This document shows, in pieces, positions 1 to 8,276 of a stretch of DNA of 64,000 nucleotides; within the stretch, counting starts at the first letter, position 1; every line of letters begins with the position of its first letter. Made by a program: the position numbers and the translations under genes. The notes beneath the pieces are model-generated. The model was not told where the DNA came from. It made no database searches and saw only the letters and a list, made by a program, of their open reading frames with translations. The stretch spans positions 1,240,001 through 1,304,000 of the forward strand of contig NZ_CP053344.1 in NCBI RefSeq assembly GCF_013113715.1, read 5' to 3'. This DNA comes from Herbiconiux sp. SALV-R1 (GTDB taxonomy: Bacteria; Actinomycetota; Actinomycetes; Actinomycetales; Microbacteriaceae).

Positions 1-1
1 C

Positions 2-1888
2 ACCACGCCCATCCAGGAGACCGTGGAGGAGCTGCTGCAGACGCATCGCGCGCCGGTGTACATCGTGCACTTCAGCCAGCTGGCCGCCGTCGAGCGGGCG
101 CAGGCGCTGTCGAGCATCTCGGTGGCCAGCCGGGCGCAGCGCGACGAGATCGCCGAGCTGATCGGCCCGTTCCGGTTCACCACCGCCTTCGGCAAGACGC
201 TGTCGCGGCTCATCAGGATGGGCATCGGGGTGCACCACGCGGGAATGCTGCCGAAGTACCGCAGGCTCGTCGAGCGGCTGGCGCAGCGCGGTCTGCTGCG
301 GGTCATCTGCGGCACCGACACGCTGGGTGTGGGCATCAACGTGCCCATCCGCACCGTGCTCCTCTCGGCCCTCACCAAGTTCGACGGCACCCGCATGCGG
401 CAGCTCACAGCGCGCGAGTTCCACCAGATCGCCGGCCGGGCGGGTCGGGCCGGCTTCGACACGGCGGGCACCGTCGTGGTGCAGGCGCCCGAGCACGAGA
501 CCGAGAACCTCAAGGCGCTCGCGAAGCTCGGCGACGACCCGAAGAAGCGGCGCAAGTTCGTGCGCAAGAAGGCGCCGGAGGGGTTCGTGTCGTGGGGCGA
601 GCCGAGCTTCGAGAAGCTCATCGCCGCCCAACCCGAGAAGCTCACCTCGCAGTTCCGCGTCACGCACGCGATGGTGCTCAACACCATCGCCAGAGGCGGC
701 GACGTGGTGGCGAACATGCGCGCGCTGCTCGAAGACAACCACGAGCCCCGCGCCCGCCAGCGCGAGCTGCTGCGCCAGGCGCTCGCCATCTACCGCACGC
801 TCCGCACCGCGGGGGTGGTCGAGCAGGTCACCGACGCCACCACCAGGCAGACCGTCATCAGGCTCACCGTCGACCTGCAGCCGAACTTCGCCCTCAACCA
901 GCCGCTGTCGCCGTTCGCCCTCGCGGTGTACGAGCTGCTCGACGAGGAGTCGCCCGTCTTCGCGCTCGACGTGGTGTCGGTCACCGAGGCCATCCTCGAC
1001 GATCCGCGGCCGGTGCTCTCGGCGCAGCAGTTCGTGGCGCGGGGCGAGGCGGTCGCGGCGATGAAGGCCGAGGGGCTCGACTACGACCAGCGCATGGAGC
1101 TGCTCGACGAGGTCACCCACCCGAAGCCGCTGGAGGGCCTCCTCGGCGAGGCCTTCGCCACCTACCGCGCGTCGCAGCCGTGGATCGGCGACTTCGACAT
1201 CTCGCCGAAGTCGGTCGTGCGCGACATGTACGAGCGGGCGATGTCGTTCGGCGAGTACATCGCGTTCTACCGTCTCGCCCGGTCGGAGGGCTTGGTGCTG
1301 CGCTACCTCTCCGACGCCTACCGCACCCTGCGCTCCACGGTGCCCGACGAGCTGAAGAGCGACGACCTGGTCGACCTCATCGAGTGGCTCGGCGAGCTGG
1401 TGCGCCAGACCGACTCCAGCGTGCTCGACGAGTGGGAGGCCCTGGTCGACCCCGAGGCGGTCGCCGCGGCCGCCGAGCACGAGGAGGAGGCGCCCATCGT
1501 GCCGCCGGCCCCGAAGCTGCTCACGTCGAACCCCCGGGCGTTCCGCATCCTGGTGCGCAACGAGCTGTTCCGCCGGGTGACCCTCGCCGCCCGCGAGGCG
1601 TGGGAGGAGCTCGGCGAGCTCGATGCCGCTTCGGGGTTCGGAGCCGATCGCTGGGCAACGGCGATGGACGCGTACTACGACATGCACGACTCCCTCGGCA
1701 TCGGCCCGCACGCGCGCAGCGGCGCCCTCCTCATCCTCGAGGAGGAGCCCGCCGTCTGGCGCGCCCGCCAGATCTTCGACGACCCCGCCGGTGACCACGA
1801 CTGGGGCATCGCCGCCGAGATCGACCTCGCCGCCTCCAACGACGCGGGCGCCGCGGTCGTCCGCATCCTCGCCGTCGACCAGCTCTGA
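2..1888 (+). CDS. Ski2-like DEAD/DEAH-box helicase, C-terminal part (5' end outside window)
   Basis: This is the C-terminal two thirds of a superfamily II nucleic-acid helicase. The frame is open from the first bases of the window, so the real start, the Walker A motif and the DEAD/DEVH box lie upstream. Visible motifs are HHAGMLP (motif IV region), GTDTLGVGINVP (motif V) and QIAGRAGRAGFD (motif VI), all in the first 150 residues. They identify the second RecA-like domain of a Ski2/Mtr4-type enzyme. The remaining 450 or so residues match the actinobacterial DUF3516-type C-terminal region, which is known by family only. A role in RNA unwinding or processing is inferred from the family. The stop codon is the first base triplet of a tandem repeat tract. 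Confidence 0.9.
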   Translation, partial: TTPIQETVEELLQTHRAPVYIVHFSQLAAVERAQALSSISVASRAQRDEIAELIGPFRFTTAFGKTLSRLIRMGIGVHHAGMLPKYRRLVERLAQRGLLRVICGTDTLGVGINVPIRTVLLSALTKFDGTRMRQLTAREFHQIAGRAGRAGFDTAGTVVVQAPEHETENLKALAKLGDDPKKRRKFVRKKAPEGFVSWGEPSFEKLIAAQPEKLTSQFRVTHAMVLNTIARGGDVVANMRALLEDNHEPRARQRELLRQALAIYRTLRTAGVVEQVTDATTRQTVIRLTVDLQPNFALNQPLSPFALAVYELLDEESPVFALDVVSVTEAILDDPRPVLSAQQFVARGEAVAAMKAEGLDYDQRMELLDEVTHPKPLEGLLGEAFATYRASQPWIGDFDISPKSVVRDMYERAMSFGEYIAFYRLARSEGLVLRYLSDAYRTLRSTVPDELKSDDLVDLIEWLGELVRQTDSSVLDEWEALVDPEAVAAAAEHEEEAPIVPPAPKLLTSNPRAFRILVRNELFRRVTLAAREAWEELGELDAASGFGADRWATAMDAYYDMHDSLGIGPHARSGALLILEEEPAVWRARQIFDDPAGDHDWGIAAEIDLAASNDAGAAVVRILAVDQL

Positions 1889-1998
1889 CCTGCCCGGGTG
1901 GCGGGTGAGCGGATGACCTACCCGGGTGGCGGGTCGGCGGGCTGACTTGCCCGGGTGGCGCGTCAGCGGATGACCTGCCGCGTGCCGGCTCAGCGGGC
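1886..1998. repeat. Tandem 28-29 bp repeat between convergent genes
   Basis: Three good copies (1886-1913, 1914-1942, 1943-1970) and one degenerate copy (1971-1998) of a unit beginning TGACCTGCCCGGGTGGCG. The helicase stop codon is the first TGA of copy 1. The stop codon of the convergent TRIC gene (TCA at 1990-1992 on the plus strand) sits in copy 4, so both gene ends lie in the repeat. Confidence 0.85.
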
Positions 1999-2652
1999 GA
2001 CGAGGGAGGGGAGCTGCCAGTCGAAGGCGATGGCGAGGATGCGGAGGGCGGCGCAGACGACGAAGCCGGTCGTCATCGCGACGGCGGGGGTGAGGCGCAG
2101 CCTCGCGGCCACCAGCAGTGCGAGCGACCCGGCTGCGGCAGCCGATGCGTAGACGCTCGAGGTGAGCACCGACGGGATGCCCCCGAGCAGCACGTCGCGC
2201 ACCATGCCCCCGCCGACGGCGGTGAGGGTGCCGAGGATCACGACCACCCACCCGATCGCCCGGTGGTCGAGCGCCTTCTCGGCGCCGGTGACGGCGAAGA
2301 GCGCGAGTCCGAGCGCGTCGAGGACGGCGAACGCGTCGTCGGGCGTGTCGGCCGAGAGGGCCACCACGGCGAAGGCGAGCACCGAGCCGAGCAGGGCGAT
2401 GAGGATGCGCGACGGCGAGCGGAACGCGAACGGCGGCACGTCGCCGAGCAGCACGTCGCGCAGGATGCCGCCCACCGTCGCCGACACGCAGCCCACCACG
2501 AGCACGCCGAACACGTCGAGGCCCGCCACGGCGGCGAGCCTCGCCCCCTCGAAGGCGAACAGACCCGTGGCGACGATGTCGGCGACGGTGAACAACCGCG
2601 AGGCCTGACGACCGTGCCGCGACCACGCGGCGGCCGCCCCCGTTCCGCTCAC
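1990..2652 (-). CDS. TRIC / UPF0126 (YadS-like) cation channel family membrane protein
   Basis: A 220-residue integral membrane protein with about seven hydrophobic segments. It has the family's internal duplication: two glycine-rich motifs, [10 protein letters not shown] (about residue 62) and [11 protein letters not shown] (about residue 147), separated by roughly 85 residues. This is the signature of the trimeric intracellular cation channel (TRIC/UPF0126) family, whose bacterial members conduct monovalent cations. The GTG start at 2652 overlaps the TGA of the upstream reductase gene (GTGA), which suggests translational coupling in a three-gene operon. The physiological role is not evident from the neighbours. 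Confidence 0.88.
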   Translation of the reverse strand: MSGTGAAAAWSRHGRQASRLFTVADIVATGLFAFEGARLAAVAGLDVFGVLVVGCVSATVGGILRDVLLGDVPPFAFRSPSRILIALLGSVLAFAVVALSADTPDDAFAVLDALGLALFAVTGAEKALDHRAIGWVVVILGTLTAVGGGMVRDVLLGGIPSVLTSSVYASAAAAGSLALLVAARLRLTPAVAMTTGFVVCAALRILAIAFDWQLPSLVAR

Positions 2653-3539
2653 CCGCGCGACCGCTCGTCTGTACCGGCGGTGCCGCCGCCGGTCGAGCCG
2701 CCGCCGGCACCGCCGCGCGAGGTACCGGCAGGGCGCCGCCAGCGGGTCAGCAGCGTGCTGCCCGAGCGGAGCACGTGGCCGAGCTCGAGCCCGCGCGGCG
2801 GGGCGGGCGTCTCGGTCGGTGCCGTGATGACGCGGGGGCCGTGCCCGCCTTCGAGCAGCGGGCTGAGGGTGAGGCAGAACTCGTCGACGAGGTCGGCGGC
2901 CACCAAGTCGCCGAACAGCGACGGACCGCCTTCGCAGAGCACCTGGGTGTGGCCGCGCGAGGTGAGTTCGGCGACGATCCGCGCGGGGTCGACCGTGTCG
3001 GTGCCCACGTCGACGACGTCGGCGACCTCGCTGAGGCGGGCCCGAGCATCCGCCGGCGCCGCCTCGACGGTGAACACGAGGGGGCGTCGGGGCGCGACGG
3101 CGAAGAGGTCGGAGCCGGGGTCGAGGCTGAGCCGCCCGCTCACCAGCGCCATCGCCGGCTGCGCCGGGAGCCCCGCCGCGACCCGCCGCGCCGATCTCTC
3201 GGCGGAGACCCGCAGCGCGCCGTATCCCTCGTCGCGGGCGGTGCCCGCCCCGACCAGCACGACGTCGGCGAGCGAGCGGAGCGTGTCGAAGACCCGCTTG
3301 TCGGCGGGCCCCCCGAGGCCGCCCGAGAGGCCGTCGACGGTGGCCGACCCGTCGAGGCTCTGCACGAAGTTCACCCGCAGCACGCCGGTCGCGCGGTCGT
3401 CGACGTCGTAGAGGCTCCAGAGTGCGTCGTCGTCGAGGGCGCCCCCACCGAGGTCGGGCCTGCCGCCCGTGAGCAGCAGGATGGGCTCCTCGTCGCCCCG
3501 CCCCGCGGGAGCGCCGCCGCTGATGGTCTGGTCGGTCAT
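2649..3539 (-). CDS. RibD C-terminal-like pyrimidine reductase (DHFR-like fold)
   Basis: A 296-residue protein of the RibD_C (riboflavin-specific reductase) family, which has a dihydrofolate-reductase-like fold and uses NADPH. Supporting motifs are [15 protein letters not shown] near residue 57, [16 protein letters not shown] near residue 92 and [12 protein letters not shown] near residue 205 (the nucleotide-binding GGPS loop). The deaminase domain of a full RibD is absent, so it may be a stand-alone reductase of unknown substrate, as is common in actinobacteria. The ATG at 3539 overlaps the TGA of the folP-like gene (ATGA). The C-terminus is a low-complexity Gly/Ser/Thr tail. The pairing with a folate-enzyme homolog suggests pteridine or flavin-related chemistry; this is inference. 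Confidence 0.82.
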   Translation of the reverse strand: MTDQTISGGAPAGRGDEEPILLLTGGRPDLGGGALDDDALWSLYDVDDRATGVLRVNFVQSLDGSATVDGLSGGLGGPADKRVFDTLRSLADVVLVGAGTARDEGYGALRVSAERSARRVAAGLPAQPAMALVSGRLSLDPGSDLFAVAPRRPLVFTVEAAPADARARLSEVADVVDVGTDTVDPARIVAELTSRGHTQVLCEGGPSLFGDLVAADLVDEFCLTLSPLLEGGHGPRVITAPTETPAPPRGLELGHVLRSGSTLLTRWRRPAGTSRGGAGGGSTGGGTAGTDERSRG

Positions 3540-4420
3540 ACGTTGTGCACCTCCTGCACGGGTTCGCGGAACCCGAGTACGGCCTCGAGCATCCGCATCG
3601 CCTTCACCGACGCCGCCACGTCGTGCATGCGCACCACGCGCGCCCCGAGCAGGGCGCACACCGTGGCAGCGACGAGCGAGCCCTCGGTGCGCTCGCTCTT
3701 GACGGCACCGAGGCTCTCGCCCACGAAGTCCTTGTTCGACACGGCGGCGAGCGCGGGCAGCCCGATCGCGGCGATCTCGTCGAAACGGCGGGTGAGCTCG
3801 AGGCTGTGCCGGGTGTTCTTGTTCAGGTCATGCCCGGGGTCGACGAACAGCTGCGCCTCGGTGACGCCGGCCGCCGTCGCCTCCTCGACGCGCTGGTCGA
3901 GGAAGGCGCGCACCTCGGCCACCACGTCGTCGTAGCGCGGCCGGGGATGCGGCCGGCGGGGAGCGGCGAGGCTGTGGGTGATCACGAGGGAGGCGCCGCT
4001 CCCGGCGACGACGGCGGCCATCTCGGGGTCGCTCAGCCCCGTCGTGTCGTTCACGACGTGCGCCCCCGCGGCGATGCAGGCGGCGGCGACGGATGCGCGG
4101 AAGGTGTCGACCGAGATCACGACGTCGCTCCGCTCGGCCACCGCCGCGACCACGGGGAGCACGCGATCGAGCTCCTCCTCGGCCGGGATCTCGGGCCCTG
4201 GCGCGAACTTCGCGCCTCCCACGTCGACCCAGTCGGCGCCGAGCTCGGCCGCGCGGAGCGCTGCGTCGACCGCGCTGTCGAGGGCGAAGGTCGCTCCCTG
4301 GTCGAAGAACGAGTCGGGGGTGCGGTTGACGATGGCCATCACCGCGATGCGCCGGTCGAAGTCGATGGTGCGCGATCCGAGACGGCGCACCGGGTGCCGC
4401 AGCGCGGGTGTGACGATCAT
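3536..4420 (-). CDS. FolP2-type dihydropteroate synthase homolog
   Basis: A 294-residue TIM-barrel protein of the dihydropteroate synthase family. It keeps the fold signatures [20 protein letters not shown] and RMHDV but departs from canonical FolP in the substrate loops. The DIGGESTRPG loop is replaced by [20 protein letters not shown] by DPGHDLNKN, and the S-R-K loop by SNKDFVGE. The same substitutions are recalled from mycobacterial FolP2, whose M. leprae version was reported not to act as a dihydropteroate synthase. The true substrate is therefore uncertain. The ATG at 4420 was chosen over upstream in-frame ATGs because the protein then aligns with the family and does not run into the divergent Nudix gene. 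It is first in an operon with the reductase and TRIC genes. Confidence 0.85.
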   Translation of the reverse strand: MIVTPALRHPVRRLGSRTIDFDRRIAVMAIVNRTPDSFFDQGATFALDSAVDAALRAAELGADWVDVGGAKFAPGPEIPAEEELDRVLPVVAAVAERSDVVISVDTFRASVAAACIAAGAHVVNDTTGLSDPEMAAVVAGSGASLVITHSLAAPRRPHPRPRYDDVVAEVRAFLDQRVEEATAAGVTEAQLFVDPGHDLNKNTRHSLELTRRFDEIAAIGLPALAAVSNKDFVGESLGAVKSERTEGSLVAATVCALLGARVVRMHDVAASVKAMRMLEAVLGFREPVQEVHNV

Positions 4421-4478
4421 GTGTCCATCATGGTCGCTGCGACAGCCGGGGTGGGGCAGCTCGTGAGAAGGTGGATCC

Positions 4479-5408
4479 ATGACGGTCCTCCCTCCCCGGC
4501 TCCCACCGCGCGACAGCGGTGACGCCTGGGTGGAGGCCCCCGACGGCAAGCGCTACTGGGGCCGCTACGGAGCTGCGGGGCTGCTCGTGCACGCCGAAGC
4601 CGGGGTGCTGCTGCAGCATCGCGCCGAGTGGAGCCACTTCGGCGGAACCTGGGGCCTCCCGGGCGGCGCGCGGCACGAGGGCGAGAGCGCCGTCGCGGGC
4701 GCGGTCCGCGAGGCCGGCGAGGAGGCCGGGGTGCCGGCGGAGCTCCTGCAACTCGCCTTCACCTCGACCTTCGACCTGGGCTTCTGGTCGTACGTCACCG
4801 TGGTGGTGCGCGCCACCTCGCCGTTCACGCCCACGATCGGCGACGCCGAGAGCCTCGAACTGCGCTGGGTGCCCCTCGACGAGGTGGACTCGCTCCCGCT
4901 GCACCCCGGCTTCGCCGCCAGCTGGCCGGCCCTCCGCGCACGGCTCGACGAGCGCTCGCGGGTGGTGGTCGACGCGGCGAACGTCATCGGCTCGCGCCCC
5001 GACGGCTGGTGGCGCGATCGGGTCGGAGCCGCAGAGAGGCTCATCGGGCGCCTGACGGCGCTGGCCGAGCACGGTGTCGCCGACGGCGGTGCGCGCGGTG
5101 ACGGCGGGGGTGCCGATCGCCGCTGGCCGCGCTTCGACGTCGTCATCGAGGGCAGGGCGAAGGATGCGCGCGGCACCGACCCCGCCGACTCACCCGCTCT
5201 CACCGGCGGTCTGGTGCGCCTGGTGCGTGCCGAGGGTTCGGGTGACGACGCGATCGTCGCCACGGTCGCCGACCCGTTCCCGGGCGAGACGACGGTGGTG
5301 ACGGCCGACCGGGAGCTGACCGCGCGGGTCGAGGAGCTGGGCGCCCGGGTGCGGGGGCCGCGGTGGATCCTCGAACTGCTCGACGCGCTCGACGAGCCCG
5401 GCCGCTGA
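4479..5408 (+). CDS. Nudix hydrolase fused to a YacP/NYN-like nuclease domain
   Basis: A 309-residue two-domain protein. The N-terminal half carries a Nudix box from Gly63 to Val85 (G-x5-E-x7-REAGEEAGV), so it should cleave a nucleoside diphosphate linked to another moiety. Residues from about 160 to the end show a PIN/NYN-like (YacP) pattern: RVVVDAANVIG with an early Asp, then TVVTADRELTARV with a second acidic pair, and WILELLD at the end. NYN domains are metal-dependent ribonucleases, so RNA cleavage is possible. The two functions being in one chain suggests RNA-end or cofactor processing, which is inference. The start has an SD-like GAGAAGG just upstream. The TGA overlaps the next ATG (TGATG). 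Confidence 0.82.
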   Translation: MTVLPPRLPPRDSGDAWVEAPDGKRYWGRYGAAGLLVHAEAGVLLQHRAEWSHFGGTWGLPGGARHEGESAVAGAVREAGEEAGVPAELLQLAFTSTFDLGFWSYVTVVVRATSPFTPTIGDAESLELRWVPLDEVDSLPLHPGFAASWPALRARLDERSRVVVDAANVIGSRPDGWWRDRVGAAERLIGRLTALAEHGVADGGARGDGGGADRRWPRFDVVIEGRAKDARGTDPADSPALTGGLVRLVRAEGSGDDAIVATVADPFPGETTVVTADRELTARVEELGARVRGPRWILELLDALDEPGR

Positions 5409-6358
5409 TGACCCTCACTGTGAACGGGCGGGAGGTCCTCGACTCGTCGGCTCTCGAGACCCACTACGAGCCGCGCAGGCCGGTCGACCTCGCGTCGACG
5501 CTGGGTCAGCACCGGCGAGGCGCGGGCGATCCGTGCTTCGTCGTCGAGGGCGGCGCGCACTGGCTCACCCTCCGCACGCCGGCGGGCACGGCGACCCTGC
5601 GACTGTCCCCGACCTCGTCGGGAGTGCGGGCCGTGGCCTGGGGCGACGGTGCGGGTGAGGCCCTGCACACGGTGCCCGAGCTGCTGGGCGACGGCGACGA
5701 TTGGAGCGCGCTCGACGTCTCCGCGCATCCGCTGCTCGCCGATTCCGCGCGCCGCAACCAGGGCCTGCGCCTCAGCCGCACCGGCCGGGTGCTCGACGCC
5801 CTCGCGCCCGCCGTCATCGAGCAGCGCATCACCTCGGCCGAGGCGTTCCGCGCCTGGCGGGTGCTGGTCGCCCGGCACGGCGAGCCGGCGCCGGGGCCGG
5901 GGCCCGACCGTCTCAGGGTGTCGCCGACCGCGTCCGCCTGGAAGCGCATCCCGTCGTGGGAGTGGCATCGTGCGGGTGTCGACCCGGGTCGGGCGGCGAC
6001 GGTCATCCGCGCGGCGGGCGTGGCCGCGGGGCTGGAGCGCACGGCCATCGCGAGCCGCGGGGGCGCCGACGTGTGGCGACGCCTGCGGTCGGTGGTCGGC
6101 GTGGGGGAGTGGACCGCCGCCGAGACCGCCCAGCGCGCCCACGGCGACCCGGATGCGGTGAGCTTCGGCGACTACCACCTCGCCTCGACGATGGGCTGGG
6201 CCCTCTGCGGCGAGCCGATCGACGACGACGCCCTCGCCGAGCTGCTCGAACCGTGGCGCGGGCAGCGACAGCGGGTGGTGCGCCTCGTGCTGTCGAGCGG
6301 CTTCAGGCCGCCCCGCCGCGGGCCGCGGATGACCATCCAGGACCATCGGGCGTACTGA
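5408..6358 (+). CDS. DNA-3-methyladenine glycosylase II (AlkA-like, HhH-GPD)
   Basis: A 316-residue base-excision repair glycosylase of the HhH-GPD superfamily. The helix-hairpin-helix reads LRSVVGVGEWTAAET, followed by the Gly/Pro-Asp loop HGDPDAVSFGDYHL, in which the Asp of GDYHL (near residue 255) is the expected catalytic residue. The N-terminal half is the poorly conserved AlkA-type domain. There is no iron-sulfur cysteine cluster, which fits the AlkA rather than the Nth branch. The ATG at 5408 overlaps the Nudix stop (TGATG), so the two genes are probably co-transcribed and may both deal with damaged nucleotides or DNA. Confidence 0.88.
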   Translation: MTLTVNGREVLDSSALETHYEPRRPVDLASTLGQHRRGAGDPCFVVEGGAHWLTLRTPAGTATLRLSPTSSGVRAVAWGDGAGEALHTVPELLGDGDDWSALDVSAHPLLADSARRNQGLRLSRTGRVLDALAPAVIEQRITSAEAFRAWRVLVARHGEPAPGPGPDRLRVSPTASAWKRIPSWEWHRAGVDPGRAATVIRAAGVAAGLERTAIASRGGADVWRRLRSVVGVGEWTAAETAQRAHGDPDAVSFGDYHLASTMGWALCGEPIDDDALAELLEPWRGQRQRVVRLVLSSGFRPPRRGPRMTIQDHRAY

Positions 6359-6367
6359 TTCGTCCGG

Positions 6368-6415
6368 TCGGCGGGCGACGTCGTCGCGCCGAGCGCCTGG
6401 CCGGCGACCCGCCGA
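6368..6415. terminator. Possible hairpin between convergent genes
   Basis: Perfect 8-bp arms TCGGCGGG (6368-6375) and CCCGCCGA (6408-6415) flank a 32-nt GC-rich loop in the gap between the glycosylase gene and the convergent secreted-protein gene. There is no T-tract. The position fits a bidirectional terminator but the long loop weakens the call. Confidence 0.3.
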
Positions 6416-7579
6416 TCAGTACCAGTGCGGCGATCGCGCCTGCCACGCCGACAGCGCGCCGCACGGGGTGCCGTAGCGGTCGGAGATGTAGTTCATGCCC
6501 CAGATGATCTGGGTGGCGGCGTTGGTGACGTAGTCGGCGCCGACCGAGGCCATCTTGCTGGCGGGGAGCGACTGCGGGATGCCGTAGGCGCCGCTGGAGG
6601 GGTTGTACGCGTTGGCGCGCCATCCGGATTCGCCGATCCAGAGCTGCACGAGGCAGTCGAACTGCCCGCCGCCCCAGCCGTAGTTGCCCATCTGGCTCGC
6701 CGCGAAGGCCTGCGCCTCGGCGGGCGAGGCGACCTCGCCGCTGCCGGGGACCCAGGCGCTGCCCGGCTGCTCCTCCTCGGCGGCCTTGGCCCGCTCGGCG
6801 GCCTTCGCCGCCTCCTCGGCCGCCCGCTGCGCCGCCTTGTACGCCTCACTCTCGAGGTACGCGCGCTCGACCTCGACGCTGCGGTCGTTCAGGGTGGCGA
6901 GCTGCGCGGTGAGGGTCTGCTTGCGGGTCTGGTTGTCGGCGACCTTCGCGTCGGCTGCCGCCTGGGCGTCTTCGGCGGCGGCGAGCCGGTCGCTCGCCTC
7001 GGTGGCGAGCCGGTCGCGCTCGGCCCTGGCCCGGTCGGCCTGGGCGGTGAGGGCGTCTGCGGTGTTCTGGGCGGCGACGGCACGGTCGCGGATGCCCGCG
7101 GTCTGCTCGGTGAGCTTCGACATCGTGCCGAGGCGGTAGAGCAGCTGGTCGGACTGATCCTGCTCGAGGATGAGCCCCAGCGTCGAGTCACCGCCCGCCC
7201 GGTAGAGCTGGGCGACGAGCTGCCCGATCTGCGCCTTGGCCGTGTCGGCCTTGGTCTGTGCGTCGGCCGCCTGCGCGGTGAGCGTGTCGGCGTATCCGCT
7301 GGCCGCCTGCAGGTCGTAGCTGGCCTTGAGGTACTCCTGGCCGCGGGCGAAGGCCTCGTCGGCGCGGGCCGCCGCCTCGTCTTCGAGGGTGGCGATGATG
7401 GAGGTGATGTTGTCGACCTCCTGCGCCTTCGCCTGGGCGTTCTGCTTGGCCGCCTGCACGTCGTCCCAGGTGGGGTCGTCGCGCACGAGGGGGGAAGCGG
7501 ATGCGGGCAGGCCGACGCCCAGCACCAGGGCCGCGGTGACCGTGAGGACTGTCCAACTGCGCGCGGAGGGCTTCCACAT
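6416..7579 (-). CDS. Secreted coiled-coil protein with C-terminal lysozyme-like (transglycosylase) domain
   Basis: A 387-residue exported protein. A signal peptide occupies residues 1-28 (cleavage near PASA-SPL). Residues 35-270 form a long Ala/Gln/Glu-rich coiled coil of the type found in NlpC/P60 and peptidoglycan-hydrolase partners. The last 90 residues contain QLWIGESGWRANAYNPSSGAYGIPQSLP and IIWGMNYISDRYGTPCGALS, typical of the aggregation-promoting-factor/transglycosylase-like fold. The Glu of GESGW is the likely catalytic acid. It presumably acts on peptidoglycan outside the membrane. The ATG at 7579 follows a GGAGG and, 7 nt upstream, a TAGTCT box. It stands alone, divergent from a small membrane protein gene. 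Confidence 0.87.
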   Translation of the reverse strand: MWKPSARSWTVLTVTAALVLGVGLPASASPLVRDDPTWDDVQAAKQNAQAKAQEVDNITSIIATLEDEAAARADEAFARGQEYLKASYDLQAASGYADTLTAQAADAQTKADTAKAQIGQLVAQLYRAGGDSTLGLILEQDQSDQLLYRLGTMSKLTEQTAGIRDRAVAAQNTADALTAQADRARAERDRLATEASDRLAAAEDAQAAADAKVADNQTRKQTLTAQLATLNDRSVEVERAYLESEAYKAAQRAAEEAAKAAERAKAAEEEQPGSAWVPGSGEVASPAEAQAFAASQMGNYGWGGGQFDCLVQLWIGESGWRANAYNPSSGAYGIPQSLPASKMASVGADYVTNAATQIIWGMNYISDRYGTPCGALSAWQARSPHWY

Positions 7580-7586
7580 GGCCTCC

Positions 7587-7592
7587 AGACTA
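7587..7592 (-). promoter_or_regulatory. -10 box (TAGTCT) of the secreted-protein gene
   Basis: TANNNT hexamer on the minus strand, 7 nt before the ATG at 7579. The spacing implies an almost leaderless transcript, although a GGAGG also precedes the ATG. No clear -35 is visible. Confidence 0.45.
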
Positions 7593-7657
7593 TGTGACGA
7601 ATGTGAAAATTGTGCAGAATCGTGTCGCGCGCCGTGGGAGCGCGGTCAGGCTGCCAC

Positions 7658-7663
7658 TACCAT
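7658..7663 (+). promoter_or_regulatory. -10 box (TACCAT) for a leaderless membrane protein gene
   Basis: TACCAT lies exactly 6 nt before the ATG at 7670, where no Shine-Dalgarno sequence is present. This is the spacing seen before several other genes in the window. Confidence 0.5.
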
Positions 7664-7669
7664 TCGGGC

Positions 7670-8167
7670 ATGGAGACCGTGATGCCCGAGGGCTGGACCG
7701 ACTTCGCCGTGGCCAGCGCCGGGGCGGCGGGCGCGCTCGCGGGTCTCATCATGGTCGTGATCTCGGTGAACGTGAAGCAGATCCTCGAGGGGGAGAGCCT
7801 TCCGTCGCGGTCGGTGGCGACGATCGCCTCCGTCGTGGTGATCCTCGTCGGGTCGATCGCGATGCTCATCCCCGGTCAGCCGTTGCCGCTGCTCGGCCTC
7901 GAGCTGGTGTTCTTCGCGGCCATCGCCGTGGCCCTGCAGATCGACGCGGTGCGGCGCATGTACGCCTCGCACGGCAGCTCGGGCGCCGTCGGGCGACTCG
8001 CGCAACTGCTGCTCGGGGTGGGTTCGCCGCTCTGGGTGGCCGCGGGCGGGGTCGCCCTGCTGGCGTCGGCGCCGTGGGGTCTGTACCTCGTCGCCGTCGG
8101 TTTCATCTCGATCTTCATGGCAGCGGTGCTGAACGCCTGGGTGCTCATGATCGAGATCCTCCGCTGA
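7670..8167 (+). CDS. Small integral membrane protein of unknown function
   Basis: A 165-residue protein with four predicted membrane segments: about residues 12-32 (AGAAGALAGLIMVVISV), 45-65, 68-84 and 115-155. Short polar loops separate them, and WTDFAVASAGAAGALAGL is the N-terminal motif. It resembles uncharacterised actinobacterial membrane proteins, but no function can be named. The ATG at 7670 was chosen over an upstream in-frame ATG because a TACCAT box sits 6 nt before it and because the protein then starts directly before the first membrane helix. It ends 109 nt before yceI and is separated from it by a palindromic operator-like site. Confidence 0.75.
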   Translation: METVMPEGWTDFAVASAGAAGALAGLIMVVISVNVKQILEGESLPSRSVATIASVVVILVGSIAMLIPGQPLPLLGLELVFFAAIAVALQIDAVRRMYASHGSSGAVGRLAQLLLGVGSPLWVAAGGVALLASAPWGLYLVAVGFISIFMAAVLNAWVLMIEILR

Positions 8168-8202
8168 GGAAAACTGTTCACCGATTCGGAATAAACTCCC
8201 AT

Positions 8203-8222
8203 CTCGATGCATTTGTATCGAG
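8203..8222. promoter_or_regulatory. MarR-type operator-like inverted repeat before the YceI gene
   Basis: CTCGATGCATTTGTATCGAG is a 20-bp inverted repeat with 9-bp arms (one mismatch) and a TT centre. It is located 55 bp before the yceI start. Size and AT-rich core resemble MarR-family operators; the cognate regulator is not in the window. Confidence 0.45.
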
Positions 8223-8276
8223 GTGGCCGGTCTCCGCGCCCATCCGACTCGTACCGACTCACGAAGAGAGAAACCC

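Noticed and set aside
2263-3411. A 382-residue plus-strand frame opposite the TRIC and reductase genes
   Set aside because: Low-complexity Arg/Glu/His composition with no recognisable domain; antisense shadow of two confident genes.
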